Source of the DNA: Kosakonia oryziphila
GTDB taxonomy: Bacteria; Pseudomonadota; Gammaproteobacteria; Enterobacterales; Enterobacteriaceae
Direction: 5' to 3'
Length of the DNA stretch: 63,976 bases
Assembly (NCBI RefSeq): GCF_900094795.1
Contig: NZ_FMBC01000029.1
Coordinates: 1 to 63,976 of the forward strand
In this document: one piece after another, positions 1-9,008 of the stretch
Layout: every line of letters begins with the position of its first letter
How positions within the stretch are numbered: position 1 is the first letter of the stretch
Translations under genes and position numbers: made by a program
Notes under the pieces: generated by a model
What the model was told of the DNA's origin: nothing
What the model saw: the letters and a program-made list of their open reading frames with translations, nothing else
The model's database searches: none

Positions 1-228
1 AGAGATAAGTTTCGCTTCATGACCAATATCGCTGATACGCCGTGCCATAAAATGCGCACCGGCACAGGCTTCCATAACAACAACTGCGGATGGACATGTT
101 GCCAGAAACTGCATTAACTTCGTGCGAGTAAATTTCTTACGCAAAAGCGCCTTGCCAGACTTATCCTGGCAGTGAATATGAAAAGAGTGTTTACCGAGAT
201 CGATACCAATAAGCGCAACGTTTTCCAT
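1..228 (-). CDS. IS110-family (IS1111-like) transposase, N-terminal part, runs off the window
   Basis: The reading frame opens with ATG at 228 and continues without a stop to base 1, giving 76 residues of a longer protein. It starts MENVALIGIDLGKHSFHIH, the beginning of the DEDD RuvC-like domain of IS110-family transposases. Asp10 in GIDLGKHS and Glu53 in VVMEACAG fit the first D and the E of the DEDD set. From memory the sequence is closest to the IS1111 subgroup (IS4321/IS5075 type); a database search would be needed to name it. The rest of the gene lies outside the window, so intactness cannot be judged. Confidence 0.85.
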   Translation of the reverse strand, partial: MENVALIGIDLGKHSFHIHCQDKSGKALLRKKFTRTKLMQFLATCPSAVVVMEACAGAHFMARRISDIGHEAKLIS

Positions 229-317
229 GATGGCCTCTCCTGAAAGAAAAACACCCTGCCAGCGTACCGCTCACAGGGTGGGGGTGACCATCTCATTAGC
301 CCCCGACAATCGGGGGC
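229..317 (-). other. Non-coding end upstream of the IS110 transposase with two hairpins
   Basis: Two inverted repeats lie just upstream of the transposase start: CACCCTG (252-258) with CAGGGTG (274-280), and a perfect 8-bp stem GCCCCCGA (299-306) / TCGGGGGC (310-317). They probably belong to the non-coding end of the element. IS110-family elements encode a bridge/seeker RNA in a non-coding end; for IS1111-type elements that is normally the end downstream of the transposase, which lies outside this window. The exact end of the IS cannot be placed. Confidence 0.4.
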
Positions 318-619
318 GTAATACCATTACCTGGCAACGTTGTCCCGGGCCATATCCCAGCCGCTACCGGTACCCGAAGCATAGGCGGATGGCAAAATTT
401 CACGCAAATGGTGCAATAAAACGACAGGTACCAATAGCGGGCTTGTATCAAAAAGGAATGGCTTAGCTTTTTTTCGTATAACGTTATTCGTATATATTTG
501 TTTTCGCACACGGCGCAAAGAATATAATTCGCACTAATCCAGCCCACAAATAATTAAGCCGGGCTAATAAATTTTCCGCCAGCAATTTCTGGCAAGATGC
601 TCCGTTCGGAAGGTGTGCA
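318..619. other. Intergenic region upstream of the ABC transporter operon
   Basis: No convincing gene is seen. The stretch 460-500 is AT-rich and holds the palindrome ATAACGTTAT (478-487), a plausible promoter or operator for the transporter operon. A short GGAAGG at 608-613 serves as ribosome-binding site for the GTG start at 620. Part of the left half may still be insertion-sequence end. Confidence 0.4.
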
Positions 620-1315
620 GTGCCAACATGGTTACCCTTAGCGATTGATTCTTTCTGGCCGATGCTTTCCGCAGGGCTGAAATTCACCATTCCCTTAACG
701 CTGATCTCTTTTATTCTCGGGTTGTCGCTCGGATTTGTGGTTGCGCTTTTGCGTCTGTACGGCCCGGCTTTTTTAAAGCCGGTGGTGCGGTTTTACGTCT
801 GGCTGATTCGCGGCACGCCGCTGCTGGTGCAGCTATTTTTGATTTTCTACGCATTGCCGAGCGCCGGGATCACTATTGATGCCTTCCCTGCGGCGGTAAT
901 TGGCTTTACCGTCAATATTGGCGCGTATACCTCCGAAGTGATCAGGGCAACGCTGCTGGCCGTGCCGAAAGGGCAATGGGAAGCCGCCCATTCCATCAGC
1001 ATGACCTGGGCGCAGTCGCTGCGTCGTATTATTCTGCCGCAGGCCGCGCGCATCGCCGTGCCGCCGCTCTCTAACACCTTTATTTCACTGGTAAAAGACA
1101 CGTCGCTGGCGTCGGTAATCACCGTACCGGAGATGTTTCTTGCCGCGCAGCAAATTGCGGCGGTGACCTATGAACCGCTGATTCTGTACAGCGAAGCGGC
1201 GATTATTTATCTGTTCTTCAGTTCTGTGTTATCGCATTTGCAAGAGAAGCTGGAGCGGAAATTAGCGGGTACGACAGTAAAAGGCCAGGTCAATGATAAC
1301 GCTCTCCAGAATTGA
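620..1315 (+). CDS. Polar amino acid ABC transporter permease
   Basis: This 231-residue inner-membrane protein is of the HisM/YecS type that forms the channel of polar amino acid importers. It begins with GTG, preceded by GGAAGG. The EAA loop that contacts the ATPase is visible as EAAHSISMTWAQSLRRIILP (about residues 119-138). Hydrophobic segments at 15-40, 50-80, 85-105 and 190-212 fit a small permease. It overlaps the ATPase gene by 23 bp and heads an operon with the ATPase and binding protein. Similarity to cystine systems (YecS/TcyL type) is only an impression; the substrate is not proven. Confidence 0.85.
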   Translation: MPTWLPLAIDSFWPMLSAGLKFTIPLTLISFILGLSLGFVVALLRLYGPAFLKPVVRFYVWLIRGTPLLVQLFLIFYALPSAGITIDAFPAAVIGFTVNIGAYTSEVIRATLLAVPKGQWEAAHSISMTWAQSLRRIILPQAARIAVPPLSNTFISLVKDTSLASVITVPEMFLAAQQIAAVTYEPLILYSEAAIIYLFFSSVLSHLQEKLERKLAGTTVKGQVNDNALQN

Positions 1316-2060
1316 AAAAAGTTTCGACGGCAACCGGGTACTGAAGAACATCAATTTAACGATTGAAGAAGGCACGGTAACCACGCTGATTGGCCCTTCA
1401 GGCAGCGGGAAAAGCACCTTATTGCGCTGCATTAATTTGCTGGAAATTCCCCAGTCAGGGGAACTGACCATCGGCAAAGAGCGCATCACGTTCACGCCGG
1501 ACGCGCGGATCAAAGGGCAAGATATTCGCCGCATCAGCCGCCAGACCGGCATGGTGTTTCAGAACTTCGCCCTGTTTCCGCATATGACCGCCCTCGACAA
1601 CATTACCGAAGGGCTGATTACAGTGCATAAATGGGATCGCGAACGCGCCCGCCGCCGTGGTGAAGAGCTGCTGAATAAAGTCGGCATGCTGCACAAACGC
1701 GATGCCCTGCCGAATACGCTCTCTGGCGGCCAACAGCAGCGCGTGGCGATTGCCCGTGCGCTGGCCCCCTCACCGGCGGTTCTGCTGTGCGATGAACCCA
1801 CTTCCGCACTCGATCCTGAGCTTTCCGGCGAAGTGGTGGCCGTGCTGCGCCAGCTAGCGCTGGAAGGCACCACGATGATCATGGCGACCCATGATTTGCG
1901 TCTGGCGGCGAATATTGCCAGCCAGGTGGTGTTTCTGGAGGCCGGGGAGATTGTCGAGTCCGGCTCAGCAAACGATTTGTTTTTACATGCGAAGAAACCC
2001 CGTACTGCGGAGTTTATCGCCTCTCTAAGCACAGCGCTCCCGGAAGCCGGGGCGAGTTAA
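1293..2060 (+). CDS. Polar amino acid ABC transporter ATP-binding protein
   Basis: A 255-residue ATPase that powers the importer encoded by the flanking genes. Walker A is GPSGSGKST (about residues 34-42), the signature is LSGGQQQR, Walker B is VLLCDEPTSALDPE, and the switch histidine follows in MATHD. Length and motifs are those of the GlnQ/HisP/YecC group. Translation starts inside the end of the permease gene, so the two are probably translationally coupled. The binding-protein gene starts 18 bp downstream. Confidence 0.9.
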   Translation: MITLSRIEKSFDGNRVLKNINLTIEEGTVTTLIGPSGSGKSTLLRCINLLEIPQSGELTIGKERITFTPDARIKGQDIRRISRQTGMVFQNFALFPHMTALDNITEGLITVHKWDRERARRRGEELLNKVGMLHKRDALPNTLSGGQQQRVAIARALAPSPAVLLCDEPTSALDPELSGEVVAVLRQLALEGTTMIMATHDLRLAANIASQVVFLEAGEIVESGSANDLFLHAKKPRTAEFIASLSTALPEAGAS

Positions 2061-2078
2061 TTAAAACAACATAGGGTA

Positions 2079-2858
2079 ATGCAGATGAAAGCACTCGCAA
2101 CATTAGTCGTAGCCGGGATTATGCAGCTTGGTTTTGCCCACGCAGCGCTGGCGCAGGATGATTTGGCAAAGATTCAGTCCGCTGGCGTACTGAAAATTGG
2201 TACTGAAGGCACCTATCCGCCGTTCACTTTCCATAATGCTTCCGGCACGCTGGAAGGTTTTGACGTAGAAATTGGCCGTGAAATCGCCAAACGCCTGAAA
2301 GTGAACCCGCAGTTCGTTGAAGGTAAATGGGACGGTCTGATAGCCGGTATCGACGCGAACCGTTATGACGTGGTGATCAACCAGGTAGGTATTACGCCGG
2401 AACGTCAGAAGAAATTCGACTTCTCCGAGCCGTATATTGCGTCTAAAGCGGTACTGATCGTCAATGACAAAAATGGCAGCATTAAAAGTTTTGAGGATCT
2501 GAAAGGCAAAAAATCAGCCCAATCACTGACCAGTAACTACGCACAGATGGCGCGTAAATACGGTGCGGAAATTGTGCCGACTGACGGCTTTAACCAGTCT
2601 ATCGACCTGGTGGCGCAGGGCCGTGCAGAGGCTACCATCAACGATAACCTGTCGTTCCTCGACTTCAAAAAACATAAGCCGTCTGCGCCGGTGAAAATCA
2701 TTGCGACGGAAGACAACGCGGAGAAATCCGGCGTACTGCTGCGCAAAAACAACCCGCAGTTGAAAGCAGCGATTGATAAAGCGCTGGAAGAGATCAAGAC
2801 CGACGGCACCTACGAACGTATTTCCCAGAAATACTTTGGTGCTGACGTGTCGAAGTAA
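2079..2858 (+). CDS. Periplasmic amino acid-binding protein of the ABC importer
   Basis: A 259-residue solute-binding protein of family 3. The N-terminus is a signal peptide with a cut expected after AHAALA or ALAQ (residues 20-26). The mature part opens with the typical VLKIGTEGTYPPFTFHN segment and contains GFDVEIGREIAKRL and DVVINQVGITPERQKKFDFS, which form the ligand cleft of this family. It resembles the cystine-binding FliY/TcyJ group, so cystine or a related polar amino acid is likely, but specificity cannot be read off. It is the last gene of the three-gene operon and is followed by a terminator. Confidence 0.88.
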   Translation: MQMKALATLVVAGIMQLGFAHAALAQDDLAKIQSAGVLKIGTEGTYPPFTFHNASGTLEGFDVEIGREIAKRLKVNPQFVEGKWDGLIAGIDANRYDVVINQVGITPERQKKFDFSEPYIASKAVLIVNDKNGSIKSFEDLKGKKSAQSLTSNYAQMARKYGAEIVPTDGFNQSIDLVAQGRAEATINDNLSFLDFKKHKPSAPVKIIATEDNAEKSGVLLRKNNPQLKAAIDKALEEIKTDGTYERISQKYFGADVSK

Positions 2859-2882
2859 TTTTTTAACCCAGCGGTAAAAGAG

Positions 2883-2916
2883 AACCGTAATCCCGGCTCG
2901 GGTTTACGGTTTTTTT
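2883..2916 (+). terminator. Rho-independent terminator after the ABC operon
   Basis: The arms AACCGTAA and TTTACGGTT enclose an inner CCCGGCTCGGG hairpin and are followed by seven T residues. It lies 25 bp after the stop of the binding-protein gene. Confidence 0.85.
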
Positions 2917-3022
2917 ATAATCACATGGCTGTAAAATGAGCCGACTACTCTTTCTGCGAAATGTTTCGTCAACTGGACAGAAACGCCACCAGAAGCTTCC
3001 TGTTTATCGACGTCGGAGATTT

Positions 3023-3568
3023 ATGATGCCGTACAAGCTCTATACAGTCGTGTTACTTCTCGCTGCCGCAACGTTCTCTGCTACGGCAACTTCTGTTTCA
3101 AGCCCTTCGATTGGCAATTTAATCAATGAACGGTTGTCCTGGATGAAAGATGTTGCTGGCTATAAAGCACAGCATCACCAGGCAATTGAAGATCTACAGC
3201 AAGAGAATAAGGTGCTGGAGAGTACCATTACTGATGCTGACTCGCTGGGATTAAAAGGCGAGAGCGTTAGGCCATTTATTCAGGCGCAGATGGATGCCGC
3301 CAAGGCGATTCAGTACCGCTATCGCGCTGACTGGCTGGCCGCACCGGAAACTGACTGGCAACCTCGCCCGCTTCAGGATGTGCGGACGCAAATCGGCCAA
3401 CTTAGCGCTCGTATTCTGCAAAGTGTGGCAGCACGCTTAAAGTCTGGGCAACCACTGACGGAACAGGACCGGAAGGCGTTTATGCACGCCGTGCAGCAGA
3501 AGAATTTACATGAGCAGGATAAGAATAAGATCTGGGAAACAATAAAAGGGATTTCGTTGAAAGATTAA
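3023..3568 (+). CDS. aroQ: Secreted (periplasmic) chorismate mutase, AroQ gamma type
   Basis: The enzyme converts chorismate to prephenate. The frame is open from 2936, but ATG 3023 (or 3026) is preferred: it follows GGAG at 3015-3018 and opens directly into a signal peptide (MMPYKLYTVVLLLAAATFSA). The mature protein has the all-helical AroQ gamma pattern: INERLSWMKDVAGYK, the helix with AIEDLQQENKVLES, and FIQAQMDAAKAIQYRYRADW. About 181 residues is normal for exported monofunctional chorismate mutases. Why enterobacteria export this enzyme is not settled. It lies between the transporter operon and ssb, with a terminator just after its stop. Confidence 0.85.
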   Translation: MMPYKLYTVVLLLAAATFSATATSVSSPSIGNLINERLSWMKDVAGYKAQHHQAIEDLQQENKVLESTITDADSLGLKGESVRPFIQAQMDAAKAIQYRYRADWLAAPETDWQPRPLQDVRTQIGQLSARILQSVAARLKSGQPLTEQDRKAFMHAVQQKNLHEQDKNKIWETIKGISLKD

Positions 3569-3572
3569 GTAA

Positions 3573-3600
3573 AAAAACCCTGCCGAAACAGGGTTTTTCC
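3573..3600. terminator. Terminator between aroQ and ssb
   Basis: Stem AAACCCTG (3575-3582) / CAGGGTTT (3589-3596), followed by TTT on the plus strand and preceded by an A run that serves the minus strand. It can stop both convergent transcripts. Confidence 0.85.
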
Positions 3601-3629
3601 GCTCTGATTAACGCGCGCTAAAAGCGCAC

Positions 3630-4154
3630 TCAGAATGGGATGTCGTCGTCGAAATCCATCGGCGGTTCGTTAGACGGTGCCGGAGCGGAAGACTGCTGCG
3701 GACGAGACTGCGCGCCGCCGCTGAACTGGTTGCCGCCCTGCGGCTGCTGAGGCTGGCCCCAACCGCCCTGCTGCTGGCCACCACCTGCCGGTGCACCGCC
3801 GCCCTGACGGCCACCCAGCATCTGCATGGTGCCGCCTACGTTCACCACCACTTCCGTAGTGTATTTTTCCTGACCGGACTGATCGGTCCATTTGCGGGTG
3901 CGCAACTGGCCTTCAATATAAACCTGAGAGCCTTTACGCAGATACTCACCAGCAACTTCCGCCAGCTTGCCGAACAGCACAACGCGATGCCATTCTGTCT
4001 GCTCTTTCATTTCGCCGGTCTGCTTGTCACGCCAGGATTCGGAAGTAGCCAGCGTAATGTTGGCAACTGCGCCACCACTCGGCATATAGCGTACTTCCGG
4101 GTCCTGGCCCAGATTACCGACGAGAATCACCTTGTTTACGCCTCTGCTGGCCAT
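3630..4154 (-). CDS. ssb: Single-stranded DNA-binding protein
   Basis: SSB coats single-stranded DNA in replication, recombination and repair and recruits partner proteins through its C-terminal tip. The start [16 protein letters not shown] at 4154 is chosen over the longer open frame (to 4283) because it matches the family. The OB-fold fills residues 1-115 ([31 protein letters not shown]). A Gly/Gln/Pro-rich linker follows, and the acidic tip MDFDDDIPF closes the protein. At 174 residues it is slightly shorter than E. coli SSB. It is divergent from uvrA, with a LexA box between the two genes. Confidence 0.97.
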   Translation of the reverse strand: MASRGVNKVILVGNLGQDPEVRYMPSGGAVANITLATSESWRDKQTGEMKEQTEWHRVVLFGKLAEVAGEYLRKGSQVYIEGQLRTRKWTDQSGQEKYTTEVVVNVGGTMQMLGGRQGGGAPAGGGQQQGGWGQPQQPQGGNQFSGGAQSRPQQSSAPAPSNEPPMDFDDDIPF

Positions 4155-4307
4155 GTTCAAGTCTCCTGATACGTTAATACGTTTCTTAGTAGTGTAAACG
4201 TGCGAGTGTACCATTTCCAAGTTGGCTTTTGATAGCGTCGAAGTATGTTCCAAAGATTTCGCGCGAATCGCACATTGTTGCACACCGAATCATGATTTGC
4301 ATTCCAA

Positions 4308-4327
4308 TACTGTATATTCAAACAGGT
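4308..4327. promoter_or_regulatory. LexA (SOS) box between ssb and uvrA
   Basis: TACTGTATATTCAAACAGGT fits CTGT-N8-ACAG exactly. It sits in the ssb/uvrA divergent region at the same place as the E. coli uvrA SOS box, so it should repress uvrA, and perhaps an ssb promoter, until DNA damage. A possible uvrA -10 (CATAAT) follows shortly downstream. Confidence 0.92.
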
Positions 4328-4418
4328 CGAATTGTGTCATAATTAGCCGTTTGTGATCGCCGGTTGTCCTTCAAACACACCGGGCAAAACGTGTTCCTCC
4401 GGGTAAAAGGTGAATGGA

Positions 4419-7244
4419 TTGGATAAGATAGAAGTACGGGGCGCCCGCACCCATAATCTCAAAAACATCAACCTCGTCATCCCGCGCGACAAACTGATTG
4501 TCGTTACCGGGCTGTCGGGTTCTGGTAAGTCCTCACTGGCTTTCGACACACTTTATGCCGAAGGACAGCGCCGCTACGTTGAATCGCTTTCCGCCTATGC
4601 CCGTCAGTTTTTATCGCTGATGGAAAAACCGGACGTTGATCATATTGAAGGTCTGTCACCGGCGATCTCGATTGAGCAGAAATCAACCTCGCACAACCCG
4701 CGTTCCACCGTCGGGACAATTACCGAGATCCACGACTATTTGCGTCTGCTTTACGCCCGCGTCGGCGAGCCGCGCTGCCCGGATCACGATGTGCCGCTGG
4801 CGGCGCAAACCGTCAGCCAGATGGTGGATAACGTACTGTCGCAGCCGGAAGGCAAGCGCCTGATGCTGCTGGCACCGGTGATTAAAGAGCGTAAAGGCGA
4901 GCACACCAAAACGTTGGAAAATCTGGCAAGCCAGGGTTATATCCGCGCGCGTATCGACGGCGAAGTGTGTGACCTTTCCGATCCGCCGAATCTGGAATTG
5001 CAAAAGAAACACACCATTGAAGTGGTGATTGACCGCTTTAAAGTGCGCAGCGATCTGGCGCAGCGCCTGGCTGAATCATTTGAAACCGCGCTGGAACTCT
5101 CTGGTGGTACAGCAGTGGTCGCCGATATGGACGATACCAACGCGGAAGAGCTACTGTTCTCCGCTAACTTTGCCTGCCCGATTTGCGGCTACAGCATGCG
5201 CGAACTGGAACCACGCCTGTTCTCATTCAATAACCCGGCAGGCGCATGCCCGACCTGCGACGGCCTCGGCGTACAACAATATTTTGACCCGGACCGAGTG
5301 ATCCAGAACCCGGAGCTGTCGCTGGCTGGCGGTGCAATCCGCGGCTGGGATCGCCGTAATTTCTACTACTTCCAGATGCTGAAATCGCTGGCGGATCACT
5401 ACAAATTCGATGTGGAATCACCATGGGAAAGCCTGAGCGATAGCGTGCGAAAAGTGGTGCTGTTCGGCTCCGGTAAAGAATCCATTGAATTCAAATATAT
5501 GAACGATCGTGGCGACACCTCCGTGCGTCGTCATCCGTTCGAAGGTGTGCTGCATAATATGGAGCGCCGCTACAAAGAGACGGAATCCAGCGCGGTGCGC
5601 GAAGAGCTGGCGAAATTTATCAGCAACCGTCCGTGCGCCTCCTGTGAAGGAACGCGTCTGCGTCGCGAAGCGCGCCATGTGTTCGTTGAGAATACGCCGC
5701 TGCCGACCATCTCCGACATGAGCATTGGCCATGCGATGGACTTCTTCAATAACCTGAAGCTTTCCGGTCAGCGGGCGAAAATTGCCGAAAAAGTGCTGAA
5801 AGAGATTGGCGATCGCCTGAAGTTTCTCGTTAACGTCGGCCTGAACTACCTGACGCTTTCCCGCTCGGCGGAAACCCTCTCTGGCGGCGAAGCGCAACGT
5901 ATTCGTCTGGCGAGCCAGATTGGCGCCGGTCTGGTGGGCGTCATGTACGTGCTGGATGAGCCGTCCATCGGTCTGCACCAGCGCGATAACGAGCGCCTGC
6001 TCGGTACGCTGATTCACCTGCGTAACCTGGGGAATACGGTGATTGTCGTCGAACATGACGAAGATGCCATCCGCGCAGCCGACCACGTGATTGATATCGG
6101 TCCTGGTGCGGGCGTACACGGCGGCCAGGTCGTCGCTGAAGGGACGCTCAAAGATATTATGGCGGTGCCGGAATCACTGACCGGCCAGTACATGAGCGGC
6201 AAGCGTAAAATCGAGCTGCCAAAACAGCGCGTGAGCGCCGATCCGGAAAAAATGCTCAAACTGACCGGCGCTCGTGGCAACAACCTGAAAAACGTCACCC
6301 TGACACTGCCGGTGGGTTTGTTTACCTGTATCACCGGTGTTTCCGGTTCCGGGAAATCGACGCTGATCAACGATACGCTGTTCCCAATTGCTCAACGCCA
6401 ACTCAACGGCGCCACCATCGCGGAACCCGCGTCGTATCGCGATATTCAGGGGCTGGAACATTTCGATAAGGTGATCGACATTGACCAGAGCCCGATTGGC
6501 CGTACACCACGATCCAACCCGGCAACCTACACAGGCGTCTTTACGCCAGTGCGCGAGCTATTCGCCGGAGTGCCGGAATCACGCTCGCGCGGTTATACGC
6601 CGGGACGGTTCAGCTTTAACGTGCGTGGCGGCCGCTGCGAAGCCTGTCAGGGCGACGGCGTTATCAAAGTGGAGATGCACTTCCTGCCGGATATTTATGT
6701 GCCGTGCGATCAGTGCAAAGGCAAACGCTATAATCGCGAAACGCTGGAGATCAAATACAAGGGCAAAACCATCCATGAAGTGCTGGATATGACCATCGAA
6801 GAAGCCCGTGAATTCTTTGATGCCGTTCCGGCGCTGGCACGTAAGTTACAAACGCTGATGGATGTCGGGTTGACCTATATTCGCCTGGGGCAGTCGGCCA
6901 CCACGCTCTCCGGTGGCGAGGCGCAGCGTGTGAAACTGGCGCGTGAACTGTCGAAACGCGGAACCGGGCAAACGCTCTATATCCTTGATGAGCCGACGAC
7001 CGGCCTGCACTTTGCCGATATCCAGCAGTTGCTGGATGTGCTGCATCAACTGCGTGATCAGGGTAATACCATCGTGGTGATTGAGCACAACCTGGACGTG
7101 ATTAAAACAGCAGACTGGATTGTCGATCTCGGCCCGGAGGGCGGCAGTGGCGGCGGTGAAATCCTCGTTGCCGGTACGCCGGAAACCGTCGCCGAATGCG
7201 AAGCCTCGCACACGGCGCGATTCCTTAAACCGATGCTGAAGTAG
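4419..7244 (+). CDS. uvrA: Excinuclease ABC subunit A
   Basis: UvrA is the damage-sensing ATPase of nucleotide excision repair; it loads UvrB at lesions. Two ABC ATPase modules are present: Walker A motifs GLSGSGKS near residue 31 and GVSGSGKST near 640, and signatures LSGGEAQR in both halves. Zinc-module cysteine pairs are visible ([32 protein letters not shown]). A TTG start at 4419 gives [14 protein letters not shown] and 941 residues, close to E. coli (940), with AAAGG at 4406-4410 as ribosome-binding site. A GTG at 4410 would add three residues. It is SOS-controlled through the LexA box at 4308. Confidence 0.96.
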   Translation: MDKIEVRGARTHNLKNINLVIPRDKLIVVTGLSGSGKSSLAFDTLYAEGQRRYVESLSAYARQFLSLMEKPDVDHIEGLSPAISIEQKSTSHNPRSTVGTITEIHDYLRLLYARVGEPRCPDHDVPLAAQTVSQMVDNVLSQPEGKRLMLLAPVIKERKGEHTKTLENLASQGYIRARIDGEVCDLSDPPNLELQKKHTIEVVIDRFKVRSDLAQRLAESFETALELSGGTAVVADMDDTNAEELLFSANFACPICGYSMRELEPRLFSFNNPAGACPTCDGLGVQQYFDPDRVIQNPELSLAGGAIRGWDRRNFYYFQMLKSLADHYKFDVESPWESLSDSVRKVVLFGSGKESIEFKYMNDRGDTSVRRHPFEGVLHNMERRYKETESSAVREELAKFISNRPCASCEGTRLRREARHVFVENTPLPTISDMSIGHAMDFFNNLKLSGQRAKIAEKVLKEIGDRLKFLVNVGLNYLTLSRSAETLSGGEAQRIRLASQIGAGLVGVMYVLDEPSIGLHQRDNERLLGTLIHLRNLGNTVIVVEHDEDAIRAADHVIDIGPGAGVHGGQVVAEGTLKDIMAVPESLTGQYMSGKRKIELPKQRVSADPEKMLKLTGARGNNLKNVTLTLPVGLFTCITGVSGSGKSTLINDTLFPIAQRQLNGATIAEPASYRDIQGLEHFDKVIDIDQSPIGRTPRSNPATYTGVFTPVRELFAGVPESRSRGYTPGRFSFNVRGGRCEACQGDGVIKVEMHFLPDIYVPCDQCKGKRYNRETLEIKYKGKTIHEVLDMTIEEAREFFDAVPALARKLQTLMDVGLTYIRLGQSATTLSGGEAQRVKLARELSKRGTGQTLYILDEPTTGLHFADIQQLLDVLHQLRDQGNTIVVIEHNLDVIKTADWIVDLGPEGGSGGGEILVAGTPETVAECEASHTARFLKPMLK

Positions 7245-7247
7245 CGG

Positions 7248-7616
7248 CTACGAGCGGGGTGATCCTTCATAAAGCTGGTGCCGGATATTCTCCGGTATCA
7301 GCTCCATCGCCAGCTTCCAGGAGGCATCCACCAGATAGTAAATCTGCGAATCCGGCAGTGAACCGTCGAGGTATACCGTGCTCCAGTGCGCTTTATTAAG
7401 ATGGCGGCTTGGGCGCACATCTTTATGCTGCTGACGCAGCAATTCAGCCAGCTCCGGACTGGTTTTCAATGACGCCGCCGGGCGACCGTCCACCTCTTTC
7501 ACCATCGCAAACAGCACATCTGAGACCTTGATTTGCGTGGCTTTCCAGTCGCTGTGCACACTCTGTTCCGCACCAGGTCTGGACATGCAATATTGCAGTA
7601 ATTCCGAAATTGTCAT
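7248..7616 (-). CDS. yjbR: YjbR/MmcQ family protein
   Basis: A 122-residue protein of the MmcQ/YjbR family, whose fold resembles double-wing DNA-binding proteins; its cellular role is not established. The start MTISELLQYCMSRPGAEQSV at 7616 is preferred over upstream in-frame codons because it matches the family. Typical motifs are HLNKAHWSTVYLDGS and YYLVDASWKLAMELIPE. It starts 2 bp after the stop of yjbQ, so the two form an operon. The gene is convergent with uvrA, with only 3 bp between the stops. Confidence 0.9.
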   Translation of the reverse strand: MTISELLQYCMSRPGAEQSVHSDWKATQIKVSDVLFAMVKEVDGRPAASLKTSPELAELLRQQHKDVRPSRHLNKAHWSTVYLDGSLPDSQIYYLVDASWKLAMELIPENIRHQLYEGSPRS

Positions 7617-7618
7617 CT

Positions 7619-8035
7619 TTATTCCCCTTGTAGCGTCGCGACAATCGTGCGCGACCCGCCGTGGATACGATGCTCTCCCAGCCAGATCCCCTGCCACGTT
7701 CCTAACTGCACGCGCCCATTCCTGATCGGCAGCAGCAGTGAAACACCCAGTGTTGAGGATTTGATATGCGAGGGCATATCATCCGGCCCCTCGTAGTCGT
7801 GCTTATACGGTGCATTGTCCGGCACTGTATTTAAAAAGTGGCGCTCCATATCGTCGCGCACCGTGGGATCACAATTTTCATTCAGGGTGAGGGAAGCTGA
7901 GGTGTGCATCAACAACAGGTGCAATAAGCCCACCTGCACGCGGGGAAACTCACGAACTTGCGCCAGCACTTCATCGGTGACCAGGTGAAATCCGCGCGAT
8001 TTCGCGCCAAGCGTAAGCGTCTGTTGATACCACAT
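7619..8035 (-). CDS. yjbQ: YjbQ, UPF0047 family protein
   Basis: A 138-residue protein of the widely conserved UPF0047 family. Family members have been reported to have weak thiamine phosphate synthase activity, but the physiological role is unclear. Recognisable motifs are [23 protein letters not shown], the [16 protein letters not shown] stretch with conserved acidic and histidine residues, and [13 protein letters not shown]. It is the first gene of a yjbQ-yjbR pair. The start [12 protein letters not shown] fits the family length. Confidence 0.92.
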   Translation of the reverse strand: MWYQQTLTLGAKSRGFHLVTDEVLAQVREFPRVQVGLLHLLLMHTSASLTLNENCDPTVRDDMERHFLNTVPDNAPYKHDYEGPDDMPSHIKSSTLGVSLLLPIRNGRVQLGTWQGIWLGEHRIHGGSRTIVATLQGE

Positions 8036-8104
8036 CGACTATTCCTTCTGCAAAGAGGCCGTTTTTAAGTGTGCTGCAAATTGGCAAAAGGGCAAATCCG
8101 GCGC

Positions 8105-8815
8105 TTAAAACTCCGAGTCGACAATCACCTCTTCACCCATAGCGCCTGCCTGCGGCAATGGCTTATAGGTAGAATTCGCAGCCCGCAGAATGCGGACTGG
8201 CCGGGCTTCGCTCGCACGCGCGGCGGCGATATCGCAGTCCGAGTCACCGTAGAAAATGCGGATCTGCTTCTCCTTCAGCCATTGCGTTTTGGTGTTCTGC
8301 CCAGGCTGGTCACCGGCAAAAATCACCGGGTTCATGTTCGCGGCCGGGATCAGAAAATCCTCCTGCAACGTTTTTGTCACGGTTTCCGTTTTTGTCTGGC
8401 TACGGCCAGTAATGAAAAAGATGCTGTCGCCGCGTTTCACATGCATGGCAATTAATTGACGCGCCACCTCTTTGGGAATGCTGAATGCATCCCAGCCATT
8501 ATTCATTTTTTCCCAGAACGCCGGGTTGTGCAGGTAATCATCACTGTCCGGAGACCAGGTTTTCTTGCCGCGCCAGAAACCGGGGCTGGAGAAAAGTACC
8601 GTATCGTCGATATCAAACCCGACAGCCATTGGCGGGCGCTCCACCAGAGAGCGTTCAATTTGTGCCACGGAAACCCAGTGTACAGGTGCCTGCTCGGCCA
8701 GTTTGATAACGTTAGTGCCATCCACAATCGGAGAGGGTGTGGAGGCGTAAACCGCAAGGCTACCTGACGCCAGCCATAAACAGGCGGCACCGAAAAGACG
8801 AATGATCGTTCGCAT
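8105..8815 (-). CDS. aphA: Class B acid phosphatase / phosphotransferase
   Basis: A periplasmic magnesium-dependent phosphatase that removes phosphate from nucleotides and other monoesters and can transfer phosphoryl groups. The 236-residue precursor carries a signal peptide ([24 protein letters not shown]). The HAD catalytic motif [18 protein letters not shown] follows at about residues 67-84. Later HAD motifs are IFFITGRS and the acidic FYGDSDCDI. Length matches the family. The gene is separate from yjbQ, 69 bp downstream. Confidence 0.95.
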   Translation of the reverse strand: MRTIIRLFGAACLWLASGSLAVYASTPSPIVDGTNVIKLAEQAPVHWVSVAQIERSLVERPPMAVGFDIDDTVLFSSPGFWRGKKTWSPDSDDYLHNPAFWEKMNNGWDAFSIPKEVARQLIAMHVKRGDSIFFITGRSQTKTETVTKTLQEDFLIPAANMNPVIFAGDQPGQNTKTQWLKEKQIRIFYGDSDCDIAAARASEARPVRILRAANSTYKPLPQAGAMGEEVIVDSEF

Positions 8816-8956
8816 ATTTATCCCTAAATTATCAGTTCGTTATATTCATAAATGGTGCGAATGGTCGAAATGTTATCCGACCTTAACCTCAGTGACGTAT
8901 GAAACAAAGGATTTTCTGCGAGTTACGCGGATAATGAGAAAAAACGCGAGAATAAT

Positions 8957-8982
8957 GACCTTCCGCCCGTGAGTGGAAGGTC
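8957..8982 (-). terminator. Stem-loop downstream of tyrB
   Basis: Stem GACCTTCC (8957-8964) / GGAAGGTC (8975-8982) lies about 30 bp beyond the tyrB stop. On the minus strand the following bases are T-rich only further on, so it may be a weak terminator or an mRNA-protecting stem. The rest of the aphA-tyrB interval (8816-8956) shows nothing clear. Confidence 0.5.
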
Positions 8983-9008
8983 GGGGAAAACTAAATGTGA
9001 GCGCTTGC

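Noticed and set aside
227-466. 79-codon plus-strand frame over the IS end
   Set aside because: It reads through IS non-coding hairpins with no motif and overlaps the transposase start antisense.
5418-6119. 233-codon open frame antisense to uvrA
   Set aside because: Contained in uvrA, which is complete and canonical; no independent evidence.
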